Counted from the stretch's first letter, positions 43,880-52,920 are shown. The stretch: DNA of 64,000 nt from an uncultured Aquimarina sp. (GCA_947502885.1 CANNBP010000003.1:62001-126000), one strand, 5' to 3'. Made by a program: numbers and translations. The notes: a model not told the origin generated them from the letters alone.

Positions 43880-44995
43880 TCACTTTATAATTAGGCCTTT
43901 GTTATCTTTAAATTTCCCTGTAATAAGCCAACCTCCAAAATCTTCAGAAACGGCCATCAAAAGCTCATTAGTCCCTTTTTTAAGGTTGAGATAAACATTA
44001 TCAAATAATCCTACCGTTCCTAAGTACCTATAGTCTCTTGATCTCCATTTATTAGTTCCTTTATACAAAGGAACTCCATTTAAAATAACAACTACTCTGT
44101 CACTATATCCAAATTCAAATTGTTTTAATTGATCCTTATCCGAATTTATTAAAATTCGGGTAAACACAGTATTTTTAGGTTTTCCTTTTTGCAACAACTG
44201 CACTCGAGAGATATTTGCAGCTATCCCTTCTTCTACTTTAATTTTACCTTGCCACCCTATTTCACTTATCAATGTTTTAACTTTGCCAAGATCATTTAAT
44301 GTACTTTCTTCAAACATTTCAGACACCTCCCATTCAGAGACTAGCCCTTTAATACCATCTCTTTCAATAGGCACAAAATCTTTTAATTCATTAACATCTT
44401 TATTTACAATAATATCAGCAATATGCATAGCTTCAGCGCCTCCTCTTATCATTACTCCTCCTTCCTTAGGCTCAAGAAAAAGATCCCATGATAGATTAGG
44501 TTTTTCTGAATAATCTAAAAACACTTGTGCTCTTTTATTATTAACCACCAACTTTACATGGGTCCACACCCCATAATTATATGTATAAGGAAAAGAATAT
44601 TTTGATCCAAAATAAAGCTGCCAAGGCGTTACACCGTTAATAGATGCAGCTGCTTGATTAGCGTCTGGTTTTCCGGATAAATGTGTTCTCATATACCATT
44701 GTTCGGCATCTCTAAAATTATTCACTCCTCTAAAAAATACTCCTGGAAACATAGGACTTTCTTTAAGTATGATATCAAACTCAATCGTACCGTTTAAAAA
44801 TTGAGTATTCTTTAGAAAAATCCCTCCCCTTTGTATATAAATAGCATTTTTTCCTTTATAATTTTCTATAACATAGGATTTGGCGCGAATTTCCCAATTA
44901 ATAGTATCCAGAGGAATTATATTTTGAGCCATGTTAAGTTGAGAAAAGAAAGCTAAAAGTAAGTAGTTAATTAGTAGTATCTTTTTTTGCATCAT
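43880..44995 (-). CDS. Secreted concanavalin-like (DUF1080-type) domain protein
   Basis: An exported protein of 371 residues with a signal peptide (cut after QLNMAQ). The mature N-terminal half (about 25-205) reads like a jelly-roll lectin domain: KGKNAIYIQRGG, FLNGTIEFDIIL, FPGVFFRGVNNFRDAEQWYMRTHLSG and NYGVWTHVKLVV, the pattern of DUF1080/LamG glycan-binding domains. The C-terminal half (about 240-371) is beta-rich and may be a second sandwich. It has no catalytic signature I can name. The gene is divergent from the putative membrane regulator at 45111, so it may be its target. The second ATG at 44992 is an alternative start. Confidence 0.75.
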   Translation of the reverse strand: MMQKKILLINYLLLAFFSQLNMAQNIIPLDTINWEIRAKSYVIENYKGKNAIYIQRGGIFLKNTQFLNGTIEFDIILKESPMFPGVFFRGVNNFRDAEQWYMRTHLSGKPDANQAAASINGVTPWQLYFGSKYSFPYTYNYGVWTHVKLVVNNKRAQVFLDYSEKPNLSWDLFLEPKEGGVMIRGGAEAMHIADIIVNKDVNELKDFVPIERDGIKGLVSEWEVSEMFEESTLNDLGKVKTLISEIGWQGKIKVEEGIAANISRVQLLQKGKPKNTVFTRILINSDKDQLKQFEFGYSDRVVVILNGVPLYKGTNKWRSRDYRYLGTVGLFDNVYLNLKKGTNELLMAVSEDFGGWLITGKFKDNKGLIIK

Positions 44996-45110
44996 GATAT
45001 TTTTTGTTTCCTATAAAATTGAAAAGGACCTCTTAACAAGTCAAAACAAGTTGATACAAATTCATTCATTGTTGTACACATCATATTTTTTAGAGATTTT
45101 TGTTTTAATT

Positions 45111-46352
45111 ATGGATGATTCTAAAGATCAAATACAAAAGTGCTTACATATTATTGAGCACAAATTAGGATGGGGTAAATCTACCGAATGGCATAGCGAT
45201 GTTTTTATTGAATTAAGCGAGTTAATACAAAAAGAAACCAATGTACTCTTGAGTCCGATTACTTTAAAACGAGTGTGGGGTAAAGTACAATATAAAAACT
45301 CTCCGAGTATTAGTACATTAAATACACTCTCCCAATTTGCAGGATATAGCAACTGGAGAGATTTTAAAAATAAAGAAAATGACAATACCCTTTCTTGGAT
45401 AAAAAAAGTAATCTCATCGCATATTGCAATTATTACAATATCTGCTGCGATTATGACTATTGCATTTATCTCTTTTTACTCAATGGTTGACACCAAAAAA
45501 GATGTCAACAAAATAAGTCCAGCAAGTATCAAATTTAGTAGCAGACCAATTATTGAAGGTTTGCCTAATTCTGTAGTTTTCGATTTTGATTTAAGTACGT
45601 TTGAATCTGATAGTATTTATATTCAACAATATTGGGATCCTACCAAAACCATAAAACTAGCAAGAAGTCAAAATCAAGCTACTGGTCAATATTATTATCC
45701 TGGATATTTCAAAGCAAAACTACTAGTTGATGGTACTATTATAAAAGAACATGACTTATTTATAAAAACAAATGGTTGGCTAGGTACACTTGACTATACA
45801 CCTATCCCAAAATATATTAAAAATAAAGTATTCAGTAGTGATAAATTATCATTTCCTACCTCTGTAATTGATGAGATCAAAAACAGTAAAATCCCCCTTT
45901 TAACCTCTTTTCATTACGTAAATGATATCCCAGTAATATCGGGCGATAATTTCTCTCTCAAAACTTCTATTAAAAATGTTTACCAAGACAAATGGGCTAT
46001 TTGCCAAAAGACATCTATTGTAATTCTTGGCACCAAGAGCGCATTTATTATTCCGTTTTCTATACCAGGTTGTACTTCTGAACTCAAAGGAATGATTAGT
46101 GAAAAGAACTTAAATGGTAAAAAGAGTGATTTATCTACTCTAGGTGTAGATTTTTCTATATCAAAAAATATAGAGATCAAAGTAAACGATAAGCTTTTAA
46201 CGGTTTACATTGATAAATCAAAGGTTTTTTCTTCAAAACACAAAAACTCTATTGGAAATATAGTCGGAATTCGATTCCGTTTTGTTGGTGTTTCTGAGGT
46301 TACAAATACCAATCTCACAGATGTTTTAGGAAAAGAAAGGGAACTAAAATAA
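45111..46352 (+). CDS. Membrane-anchored protein with DNA-binding-like N-terminus
   Basis: A 413-residue protein from the ATG at 45111 (MDDSKDQIQKCL); the frame extends upstream, but that segment overlaps the divergent gene's promoter. Residues 1-95 are helical with VLLSPITLKRVWGKVQY and SISTLNTLSQFAGYSNWRDFK, which resembles a small helix-turn-helix region. One transmembrane helix follows (near 105-125, IAIITISAAIMTIAFISFYSM), then a beta-rich extracytoplasmic domain of about 280 residues. The layout recalls one-component membrane regulators of ToxR/CadC type. That reading is inference; I do not recognise a named family. Confidence 0.65.
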   Translation: MDDSKDQIQKCLHIIEHKLGWGKSTEWHSDVFIELSELIQKETNVLLSPITLKRVWGKVQYKNSPSISTLNTLSQFAGYSNWRDFKNKENDNTLSWIKKVISSHIAIITISAAIMTIAFISFYSMVDTKKDVNKISPASIKFSSRPIIEGLPNSVVFDFDLSTFESDSIYIQQYWDPTKTIKLARSQNQATGQYYYPGYFKAKLLVDGTIIKEHDLFIKTNGWLGTLDYTPIPKYIKNKVFSSDKLSFPTSVIDEIKNSKIPLLTSFHYVNDIPVISGDNFSLKTSIKNVYQDKWAICQKTSIVILGTKSAFIIPFSIPGCTSELKGMISEKNLNGKKSDLSTLGVDFSISKNIEIKVNDKLLTVYIDKSKVFSSKHKNSIGNIVGIRFRFVGVSEVTNTNLTDVLGKERELK

Positions 46353-46386
46353 AAAAATACCGAGGACTTAAGTCCTCGATATTTTT
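46352..46386. terminator. Bidirectional terminator
   Basis: CGAGGACTTAAGTCCTCG (46361-46378) is a perfect palindrome flanked by A-run and T-run. It sits between the convergent genes at 45111 and 46417. Confidence 0.85.
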
Positions 46387-46416
46387 AACAATACGCGTTT
46401 AATAATATATAGATAT

Positions 46417-48306
46417 CTATCTCTTAATAAAGTTTATCTTTTTCCCTCTATTATCCTTCAAAACAAATCCTCCGCTTTTTAAAGAAGTAACATCTATTTG
46501 ATACGTTCCACTTTTAGAATATGTTTTTGAGATAACAGCTGAACCATTAGACGTGTTATAAATAGTTAACTCTGTATCATGGACCACTGTTACATTCAAT
46601 ACATTTGTAACAGGTACAGGAAATGCAGTTGTAGTTTTTTCTGTTGTTAAAGTTCTCGCTCCAATTTGTGATGGTTCTATTGTTAAGTTTTTATTTGTTT
46701 CATTATTCATTTCATTAGATTCTGAAACAGTGTTTTCAACATCAACTACAGTTATAATTTTATAATTTAATAGTTCACGAAGCTTATTTTCTAATGAAAC
46801 TAATCCATCTGGTCCACCAGAAAATTGCTTATTCCAACGATCTGAAAAATTAAACTCATAAGAATCTCCGTTTGAATTTAAGGCTGGCACATTAGTCGTA
46901 TATATCAACTCATCGTTAGCATCTAATTGATCATCTATAGAAAGGTAGCATTTTACTGTACTACTATCAGAATCACCATTTCCTTGATTCTTTACACTAA
47001 GTTCTACTTTATATAACACATCTTTTGCATGTGGGGCATAATAACCAATACTTCCATAAGCCGTTTGAATGGTACTTATCAAATCAGGAGTCCCTTTTAT
47101 TTCAATTCTCTTGAAATCAACATTATTGGTTTCATCTACTTCTGTTATAACCTCTTCTGAATCTACAACAACAATAACATTATAGTTTAACAACTCACGA
47201 AGTTTATCTTCTAATGATGTAGATCCATCAGGCCCCGGAATATATTTATTCCAACGATCTGAAAATTCTACCTCATAAGCTCCTCCATTTGCATCTAGCG
47301 TAGGAATATCGGTAATGGTACGAATTAACTCATCATTTGCATCTAACTGACTATCTCTTGAAAGGTAGCACTTTACAGTACTTCCAGCTTCAGAATTTCC
47401 ATTTCCTAGGTTGTTTACTTTAAACTTCACGTTATACAAAACTCCTCTTGTATGTGGCGCATAATAATCGATACTACCATACGCTTTTATACCTGTACTA
47501 ACCAAATCAACCGAACCGGATATATTAATTCTCTTAAAATCGATATTATTGGCTTCATTATACTCTACATCCTCTTGATTACTATCAACATCAAATACTA
47601 TATAGCGTTTCCCTATGACACCTCCATCTACTCTTGTATCACTTGGTATGGTAACCGTAGCTCTATCGACAATACGTTGACCCGCATTAATAACACCAAC
47701 ATTAACGCCCAAAATTTTAACGGAACTATCTGTAATTTCTGGAGTTTCTGAAAGGTATACGGTAAGATAAGTTTGAGAAGATGCAATTTCTCCCTGATTT
47801 CGGATTGCCCACCCCAAAGGTAATTGCTCCCCTTCGATACCTATTAAAGGTAAATCTGTTGACTCTATAACTAAATCAGACTTTAGCTTTGCTAAAACTT
47901 CTATGGTTTCTGCTTTCACATTATCTGACTCACTTAGTTCCTCTATTTCGTTATCGGCATCTATCGAAAAAAGTAATTTGTAATCCCCAGATATATTTGA
48001 TGGGATTCGTACCCATTTATAATTAAGTTGACCTTCTTTTCCTTCCTCTAACTTTGGCACTAAAGCACCTCCTAAATAGAGATCATCTCTAGACAACTGA
48101 TCATCTTGCGAAAGAAAAAACTTAATTTTATTTTCTGGTACTGTGGTATTATCTCTACTCTTTGCAGACCAGCTTAACAGCACATACTCTCCTGCTTCTA
48201 TCACAGAAGCTACATTAGATGTAGCAATTGTCACATCAACATTTTGAGCAAATAAATGAGGAGACGACATCATCATTGTGATGAATAAAATAAACTGTGT
48301 TTTCAT
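46417..48306 (-). CDS. CARDB-repeat protein with T9SS sorting tail
   Basis: A secreted protein of 629 residues from the ATG at 48306; earlier codons in the frame add a non-signal segment. The signal peptide is MKTQFILFITMMMSSPHLFAQ. Four CARDB-type beta-sandwich repeats follow. The last two (about 270-420 and 420-550) are near-duplicates sharing YGSI-YYAPH, LYKV-or-LYNV, STVKCYLS, QLDANDEL, FSDRWNK and LRELLNY. The C-terminal 70 residues (FPVPVTNVLNVTV...SGTYQIDVTSLKSGGFVL...INFIKR) form a type A T9SS sorting domain, so it is exported through the Por system to the surface. Likely role is adhesion or surface binding. Confidence 0.9.
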   Translation of the reverse strand: MKTQFILFITMMMSSPHLFAQNVDVTIATSNVASVIEAGEYVLLSWSAKSRDNTTVPENKIKFFLSQDDQLSRDDLYLGGALVPKLEEGKEGQLNYKWVRIPSNISGDYKLLFSIDADNEIEELSESDNVKAETIEVLAKLKSDLVIESTDLPLIGIEGEQLPLGWAIRNQGEIASSQTYLTVYLSETPEITDSSVKILGVNVGVINAGQRIVDRATVTIPSDTRVDGGVIGKRYIVFDVDSNQEDVEYNEANNIDFKRINISGSVDLVSTGIKAYGSIDYYAPHTRGVLYNVKFKVNNLGNGNSEAGSTVKCYLSRDSQLDANDELIRTITDIPTLDANGGAYEVEFSDRWNKYIPGPDGSTSLEDKLRELLNYNVIVVVDSEEVITEVDETNNVDFKRIEIKGTPDLISTIQTAYGSIGYYAPHAKDVLYKVELSVKNQGNGDSDSSTVKCYLSIDDQLDANDELIYTTNVPALNSNGDSYEFNFSDRWNKQFSGGPDGLVSLENKLRELLNYKIITVVDVENTVSESNEMNNETNKNLTIEPSQIGARTLTTEKTTTAFPVPVTNVLNVTVVHDTELTIYNTSNGSAVISKTYSKSGTYQIDVTSLKSGGFVLKDNRGKKINFIKR

Positions 48307-48366
48307 GTTTGTTTGGTTAAAAATTTTTAGACTAATTGAATTAATTTTGTGGTTGTTTTTAAACAC

Positions 48367-48715
48367 TACAAAGCACGTAATTTTTAGGGCACAGGCATAT
48401 TACCATCTCATTAATTTTTACTTGTAAAAATTAACAATACAATATTTTATGATCTAACTCAACTTTTCACATAAAGTGTATACAAAAAAAAGAACACTCA
48501 CTATCACAAACTATATAAAGAACTAATAATCAACATAATAAAAAAATCCAAACCCTAATCACACCACACAACTAACTATCATGCCTAACTACATCTTTTG
48601 ATGTTTGAACAACTTAAACTACACAGTCAATATTTAAAACTAGTCTGGCATAGAAATAATTAAGGGAAAAATTAACCTAAACCACTTCTATAACTTCAGG
48701 CTTTTGTTAAATAAA
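48367..48715. other. Intergenic region
   Basis: A+T-rich sequence upstream of the CARDB gene, with no convincing ORF on either strand. It probably contains the CARDB gene promoter, though no clean TAnnTTTG box is seen. Confidence 0.3.
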
Positions 48716-48740
48716 AATGCCCCGTTGTTAACGAGGCATT
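48716..48740 (-). terminator. Terminator after the 92-aa gene
   Basis: AATGCCCCGTT (48716-48726) pairs with AACGAGGCATT (48730-48740), with one C-A mismatch and a 3-nt loop, and a T-rich tail on the minus strand. It lies 70 bp past the stop at 48810. Confidence 0.75.
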
Positions 48741-48809
48741 CTTCTAGCGTATTTTAAATTTTATTAAGAACTATATTGTAACTTTTTTACACCAAAAAAT
48801 ATAATTTAT

Positions 48810-49088
48810 TTAATCTAGAATTTCATAGGGCTTGCGAGGCAGCTTCAATACTTGGCCATCTAATTCACACCATTTGCAAAAATTAATGATTCGGTTAAAC
48901 AGTTGTTTTAATGCATTTAAGGCTAGATATTCGACTTGGCCATTTACCAAGTAAACACCATGATATAAGAAAAACACATTATCATCTAAATCTTTTACAA
49001 TTAGTGAATTATTATCTGAATAGCATTTTTCAACTATTCTATCAATATTCAAACAATTCAATTTTGTTGGAGAAGTAATTATACTCAT
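48810..49088 (-). CDS. Small protein of unknown function (92 aa)
   Basis: A soluble protein of 92 residues (begins MSIITSPTKLNCLNIDRIV, includes NVFFLYHGVYLVNGQVEYLALNAL-type beta/alpha pattern split by charged residues, ends RKPYEILD). It has no signal peptide or membrane segment and no family I recognise. It has its own promoter (TATTTTTG on the minus strand, 49123-49130) and terminator, so it is probably a separate unit from the membrane genes upstream. Its 5' leader has a tandem direct repeat of AAATTACCCC just before the ATG, which suggests regulated translation. Confidence 0.6.
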   Translation of the reverse strand: MSIITSPTKLNCLNIDRIVEKCYSDNNSLIVKDLDDNVFFLYHGVYLVNGQVEYLALNALKQLFNRIINFCKWCELDGQVLKLPRKPYEILD

Positions 49089-49093
49089 ATAAG

Positions 49094-49114
49094 GGGGTAA
49101 TTTAGGGGTAATTT
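49094..49114 (-). repeat. Direct repeat in the leader of the 92-aa gene
   Basis: GGGGTAATTT occurs at 49094-49103 and 49105-49114, one helical turn (11 bp) apart. In the minus-strand RNA it reads AAAUUACCCC twice, between the predicted transcript start (about 49116) and the ATG at 49088. Confidence 0.6.
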
Positions 49115-49122
49115 TTGAGCAC

Positions 49123-49130
49123 CAAAAATA
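49123..49130 (-). promoter_or_regulatory. -7 box of the 92-aa gene
   Basis: TATTTTTG on the minus strand fits TAnnTTTG. It makes the gene at 48810 an independent transcription unit. Confidence 0.5.
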
Positions 49131-49208
49131 GCATATTGACTCTGCTTATTATTTTACCAAATCGTTACGATTAAATTACTTTTCTTCTTAAAAAAAACAA
49201 TGAGTTCA

Positions 49209-50210
49209 TTACTTTATAATAACATCTTCCTCGTCCTCTTCACAACCATCTAAGTCTGGATGAAGTTCCCATCGTTGTCCTTCTAATTTTTGTTTTTTCT
49301 TAGTTTCGGGGGAAATCGCATCCAATACCATGATTTCTAAGCGTTTGATTTCATCTTCGGTAAGTGGGCCTTCTACTTTTTGCATATGCTTAACGGGATG
49401 AAACTCATTCCAACCATCACCTTCAGGATTATGTCCTGCATCATAAGTCCACGTACCGAATACATAAAGATGTTCTCCATTATGTAATTCACCAATTGTC
49501 GGATCTATGTCTGATACTTTTCCGTCATCTGCCAAAGCCCACGTTCCTGCAACAATCCCAGCTCCGATTCCCAGCCCAAGTAGTGCCGCAATTAATGCCA
49601 ACAACCAACCAATAATTGGTATCGTACTTAAAGCCATTGCCAATAAGACTGCCGCTATTAAAACCGTCCACGCAGCCATAAACGCTGTAAATACATCATG
49701 AATTCTTGATCCTTCTATTTCGCAATGCAAAATAGGACGCCCTTCCCACCCAGAATACCCTTTAAATGGTAAACCGTGTGACCTACTCGCCTCTTGTTCT
49801 ATTACAAGATGATCTTGAAATAGCAATGTTGTTTCATCAATAGTATCTTCGTCTTGATGTGGGTCTAATAATAGATTAAAACTATAATCATTATCCAGAT
49901 TTTCTGGAAAAGGTTTTCCATCTGCAGGCTCAATAGACATTATTTTTCCTGCTGCCGATCTATCACCTCCTAAACAAATTAATTTTCCACCTAATAGATA
50001 TTCGAATGTAGCTACTATTGCCAAATAACCACTTATAGCACCAGCAAACCATGCAGCTGCTGCACCAGGAATACTAACAGCAAGAGCCGAAAGAAAAATA
50101 GTGGTAATTAATGCCAATAAACCTGCAATACCTCCTATAATTACTAAGGGCTGATTTAAAGGCGAGAATTTGTCTGTTGGAGTACATTTTGTATACTGTT
50201 TAAAAGCCAT
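49209..50210 (-). CDS. Multi-pass membrane protein of unknown function (333 aa)
   Basis: A 333-residue protein with two pairs of helices. The first pair (about 20-70: LVIIGGIAGLLALITTIFLS and AAAAWFAGAISGYLAIVATF) is followed by a soluble domain with a GGDRSAAGKIMSIEPA segment and an acidic DPHQDEDTIDE stretch. A second, glycine/alanine-rich membrane block (about 180-235, FMAAWTVLIAAVLLAMALS, IIGWLLALIAALLGLGIGAGI) precedes a C-terminal soluble domain (HLYVFGTWTYDAGHNPEGDGWNEFHPVKHMQK). It ends in an acidic tail. I recognise no family. It lies 33 bp downstream of the Ig-like gene and likely shares its transcript. Confidence 0.7.
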   Translation of the reverse strand: MAFKQYTKCTPTDKFSPLNQPLVIIGGIAGLLALITTIFLSALAVSIPGAAAAWFAGAISGYLAIVATFEYLLGGKLICLGGDRSAAGKIMSIEPADGKPFPENLDNDYSFNLLLDPHQDEDTIDETTLLFQDHLVIEQEASRSHGLPFKGYSGWEGRPILHCEIEGSRIHDVFTAFMAAWTVLIAAVLLAMALSTIPIIGWLLALIAALLGLGIGAGIVAGTWALADDGKVSDIDPTIGELHNGEHLYVFGTWTYDAGHNPEGDGWNEFHPVKHMQKVEGPLTEDEIKRLEIMVLDAISPETKKKQKLEGQRWELHPDLDGCEEDEEDVIIK

Positions 50211-50243
50211 AATTTCTTCTGTTTATTATATTTAACAAAATTC

Positions 50244-51254
50244 TTAATCATTTTTCACAACTGTTAATGTGATTCCTCCAACAGTTTTATTATTCTCATC
50301 AAATCCATTTATATTGATAACCTGTTCTCCTACAAAATTATCGGGTGGTATAATTTCTACCTCTATTATTTTTTCTTCGTTTGGTTCAAGAAAAGGAGTT
50401 TCTGGCTCTATATGTATCTGCCAATTTTCGGGTATTGGATAATTCTGTACATTATGAATTGTTCTAAAAAAATCGACTCTACTTTTTGTTTTCTTCTTAA
50501 CCTTATCGACACTCGAACAGGGTATATTTTTTGGAATCGTATAAGTATCGCTTTTAAAATGAAACTTATGCCTTTTCTTTCTATCGTTTTTTAATGTGAA
50601 AGTTGAAAATGCAGGAGAATTTGCTATTGCAACATTGGTATTTTCTTGCCCTATATTATTACTTGGGTTAGCATCATCTCCCCAAAGTAACTCTGCTTTA
50701 AGGCAATAATGACCTGGAGTCGAAGGCGTTTTCCAAATGATGTTTGCAAAAGAAGGATGATTCGCTCCTCCTTTTACCCCTAAGTTTATTTTGGTGGTAT
50801 CAATAAAATTCGAAGTAGTTCCCATACCAAAACTTAAAAATGAAAAGTGAACTGGCATATCTATCACTGGAGCTTCTGTAGAATTGTTCCAAATTCGTGC
50901 TTCGACAAGATACTCGGTATCCGCTTCTAAGTTATTAGAGGATACTGGAATTCCGTTTTTCTTAAGCTGTATGTCAGGATTATTCCAAGTTACTGCAATA
51001 CCTTGATCCATAAGGTATTTTTGCGAATATATTGTTGGATCGGGCTTATGATATACATCTGATTTAATAGGAACACAATTTGTCTTTGCTTCTCTACGTT
51101 CTCTTCGAGTCAATTCCTTTTTTCGTCTTTTACGTTCTTTACAAAGTCGTATTACTCTCTTTATCAAATCAAGTATAACAATCAACCATTTGTATGCTAT
51201 AAATTTTACCGACTTTGTTACCGAACGAGATATAAATTGTATAGAACTCATCAT
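50244..51254 (-). CDS. Membrane-anchored Ig-like/CARDB-like protein of unknown function (336 aa)
   Basis: Residues 1-40 hold one weak hydrophobic helix (FIAYKWLIVILDLIKRVI) followed by a strongly basic stretch (KERKRRKKELTRRERRE). The rest is beta-rich: a CARDB-like domain (about 100-210) with VEARIWNNSTEAPV, HYCLKAELLWGDDANPSNNIGQENTNV, and a second Ig-like domain near the C-terminus (PIPENWQIHIEPETPFLEPNEEKIIEVEIIPP). No catalytic motif is seen. Its start overlaps the small membrane gene at 51251 (ATGA). With its neighbours it looks like one envelope complex, but the function is unknown. Confidence 0.7.
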   Translation of the reverse strand: MMSSIQFISRSVTKSVKFIAYKWLIVILDLIKRVIRLCKERKRRKKELTRRERREAKTNCVPIKSDVYHKPDPTIYSQKYLMDQGIAVTWNNPDIQLKKNGIPVSSNNLEADTEYLVEARIWNNSTEAPVIDMPVHFSFLSFGMGTTSNFIDTTKINLGVKGGANHPSFANIIWKTPSTPGHYCLKAELLWGDDANPSNNIGQENTNVAIANSPAFSTFTLKNDRKKRHKFHFKSDTYTIPKNIPCSSVDKVKKKTKSRVDFFRTIHNVQNYPIPENWQIHIEPETPFLEPNEEKIIEVEIIPPDNFVGEQVININGFDENNKTVGGITLTVVKND

Positions 51255-51454
51255 TCTCTGGTTTTAAAGTTTTGGGGAATTACTTTAGATCCTATTGCCC
51301 GTATTGTTGCCCATGTCACAATCAATCCAACTAATTCTAAAGTAAATCTCCCAAACTTATATAACAACTCAGTCGTCAAAAGTGAAACAATCACATAGGC
51401 TATTTCTAGCATACCTATTGCTTTAAGTCTATTTGTTAATGATACATTTTTCAT
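51251..51454 (-). CDS. Small two-helix membrane protein (67 aa)
   Basis: A 67-residue protein with two hydrophobic segments (IGMLEIAYVIVSLLTTELLY and FTLELVGLIVTWATIRAIGSK), no signal-peptide cleavage site and a basic C-terminus. It overlaps the Ig-like gene by four bases and heads the set of genes to 49209. I do not recognise it. Two-helix proteins of this kind are often assembly partners, which would fit the coupled translation, but that is only inference. Confidence 0.65.
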   Translation of the reverse strand: MKNVSLTNRLKAIGMLEIAYVIVSLLTTELLYKFGRFTLELVGLIVTWATIRAIGSKVIPQNFKTRE

Positions 51455-51628
51455 GAAATAGTGGTTTTAAGATTTATAGTCATAAAATTGATTATTTCAG
51501 AAGTAAAATAAAAGAGCTAAACACCTATTTAGCAAAGGGGTATTTGCCTTTTTTTTTAACACAACTAAATAACAATCAATACAATAAACTAAAACACCAC
51601 TTTTAGCACAAAGATCTAAAAAGCCAAA

Positions 51629-51668
51629 AAACAAGACCCAACTTAATAAGTTGAGTCTTGTTTTTGTA
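51629..51668 (-). terminator. Terminator after the M28 peptidase gene (distal)
   Basis: An imperfect stem, AAAACAAGACcCAACTT paired with AAGTTGaGTCTTGTTTT across AAT, lies about 70 bp past the M28 stop. It is the second of two hairpins in tandem. Confidence 0.75.
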
Positions 51669-51675
51669 AACAAAA

Positions 51676-51703
51676 AAAAAACGTCTAGAAGACGTCTTTT
51701 TTA
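51676..51703 (-). terminator. Terminator after the M28 peptidase gene (proximal)
   Basis: AAAACGTC and GACGTCTTTT form a short stem around TAGAA, with A/T runs, about 30 bp past the M28 stop. Two terminators in a row make read-through into the next genes unlikely. Confidence 0.65.
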
Positions 51704-51733
51704 ATTATATTTTAATAATACGATATCAAATGC

Positions 51734-52795
51734 TTATTCTCCGCCTTTACCCACTCCATCAACTTCAAGCCTATCCAATCGATTTGCAACTTCCCAAGCT
51801 GTATAGAAGACTAATTGCGCACGTTTAGTCATAAGTTCATATTCTATTTTATCTGGCGTATCAGTAGGCTTATGATAATCTTCATGAACACCATTAAAAT
51901 AAAATATAATAGGAATATTATGTTTTGCAAAGTTGTAATGATCACTTCTAAAGTAAAATCTATTTGGATCATCCTTTGCATTATATGTATAATCCAAATC
52001 TAATTTGGTATATTTTTGATTTACATTTTCACTTATTTCATGCAAATCTGTACTTAAGCGATCGCTTCCGATTAGATAAACGTAGTTACTTTTATCCTCT
52101 CCTTCATGTTTTTTATCAATTCTTCCGATCATATCAATATTTAGGTCTGTAACTGTATTTTCTAAAGGAAACACAGGGTTTTCTGTATAAAACTTTGACC
52201 CATATAACCCTTTTTCTTCTCCAGTAACATGCAAAAACAACACGGTTCTTTTAGGCCCTAAACCATCTTTTTTTGCCTGCATAAATGCTTCAGCTATTTC
52301 TAGCATACTTACAGTTCCAGATCCATCATCATCTGCACCATTATAAATGTTTCCTTTTTTATCAACTCCAACATGATCATAATGCGCAGAAATAACAACA
52401 ATCTCCTCAGGCTTTTCAGACCCTTCTATAAATGCTAATACGTTTTCTGATGCTTTTATACCTCCTCTAAAATAAGATTTTGGTATTTCTTGGTAATAAT
52501 CATCCCCTCCTAATGGTGATGGGATTCCCATTTTTTTATATTCAGCCTTTAAAAACTCTGCTGCCTTCTTTTGCCCAGGTTCACCAGTATCTCTTCCTTC
52601 AAAATCATCTCCTGCAAAAGTGTATAAATATTCTTTTAACTCTTTTGCTGTTATTTGTTTTCCATAAGAAACAGCTGCTGTTTCTATTTTTTCTGTTTTA
52701 TTTGATTTGTTTTTAGCTTCTTTTGTTGAAGAATTACGTGGCGTCCCACAGCAACAAGCTATAAATGAAGCTGTTATTAAAATAATATTTTTCAT
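51734..52795 (-). CDS. M28-family metallopeptidase lipoprotein
   Basis: A 353-residue zinc aminopeptidase-like lipoprotein. The N-terminus MKNIILITASFIACCCG carries a lipobox (FIAC), so it is anchored to a membrane. The zinc ligands of the M28 family are visible: SAHYDHVG, NGADDDGSGTVSMLEIAEAF, TGEEKGLYGSKFY (catalytic Glu pair), LNIDMIGRID and HEDYHKPTDTPDKI. It likely trims peptides at the cell surface or in the periplasm. It has its own tandem terminators and lies next to tRNA-Ser on the opposite strand. Confidence 0.93.
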   Translation of the reverse strand: MKNIILITASFIACCCGTPRNSSTKEAKNKSNKTEKIETAAVSYGKQITAKELKEYLYTFAGDDFEGRDTGEPGQKKAAEFLKAEYKKMGIPSPLGGDDYYQEIPKSYFRGGIKASENVLAFIEGSEKPEEIVVISAHYDHVGVDKKGNIYNGADDDGSGTVSMLEIAEAFMQAKKDGLGPKRTVLFLHVTGEEKGLYGSKFYTENPVFPLENTVTDLNIDMIGRIDKKHEGEDKSNYVYLIGSDRLSTDLHEISENVNQKYTKLDLDYTYNAKDDPNRFYFRSDHYNFAKHNIPIIFYFNGVHEDYHKPTDTPDKIEYELMTKRAQLVFYTAWEVANRLDRLEVDGVGKGGE

Positions 52796-52920
52796 TCAAT
52801 AATTTGATTTATAAAGTACAATATACTCAAATCATGGCACATGAGTAAAGCTTTATATTTTTTTTAAAAAATACTTTTAATTTTTTTTCAATTTATTCTT
52901 TTTAGATCCAAAAAAGGTTT

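Noticed and set aside
48810..49208. The 92-aa gene as fourth member of the membrane operon
   Set aside because: A TATTTTTG promoter and a 120-bp gap separate it from the gene at 49209, so it is treated as its own unit.
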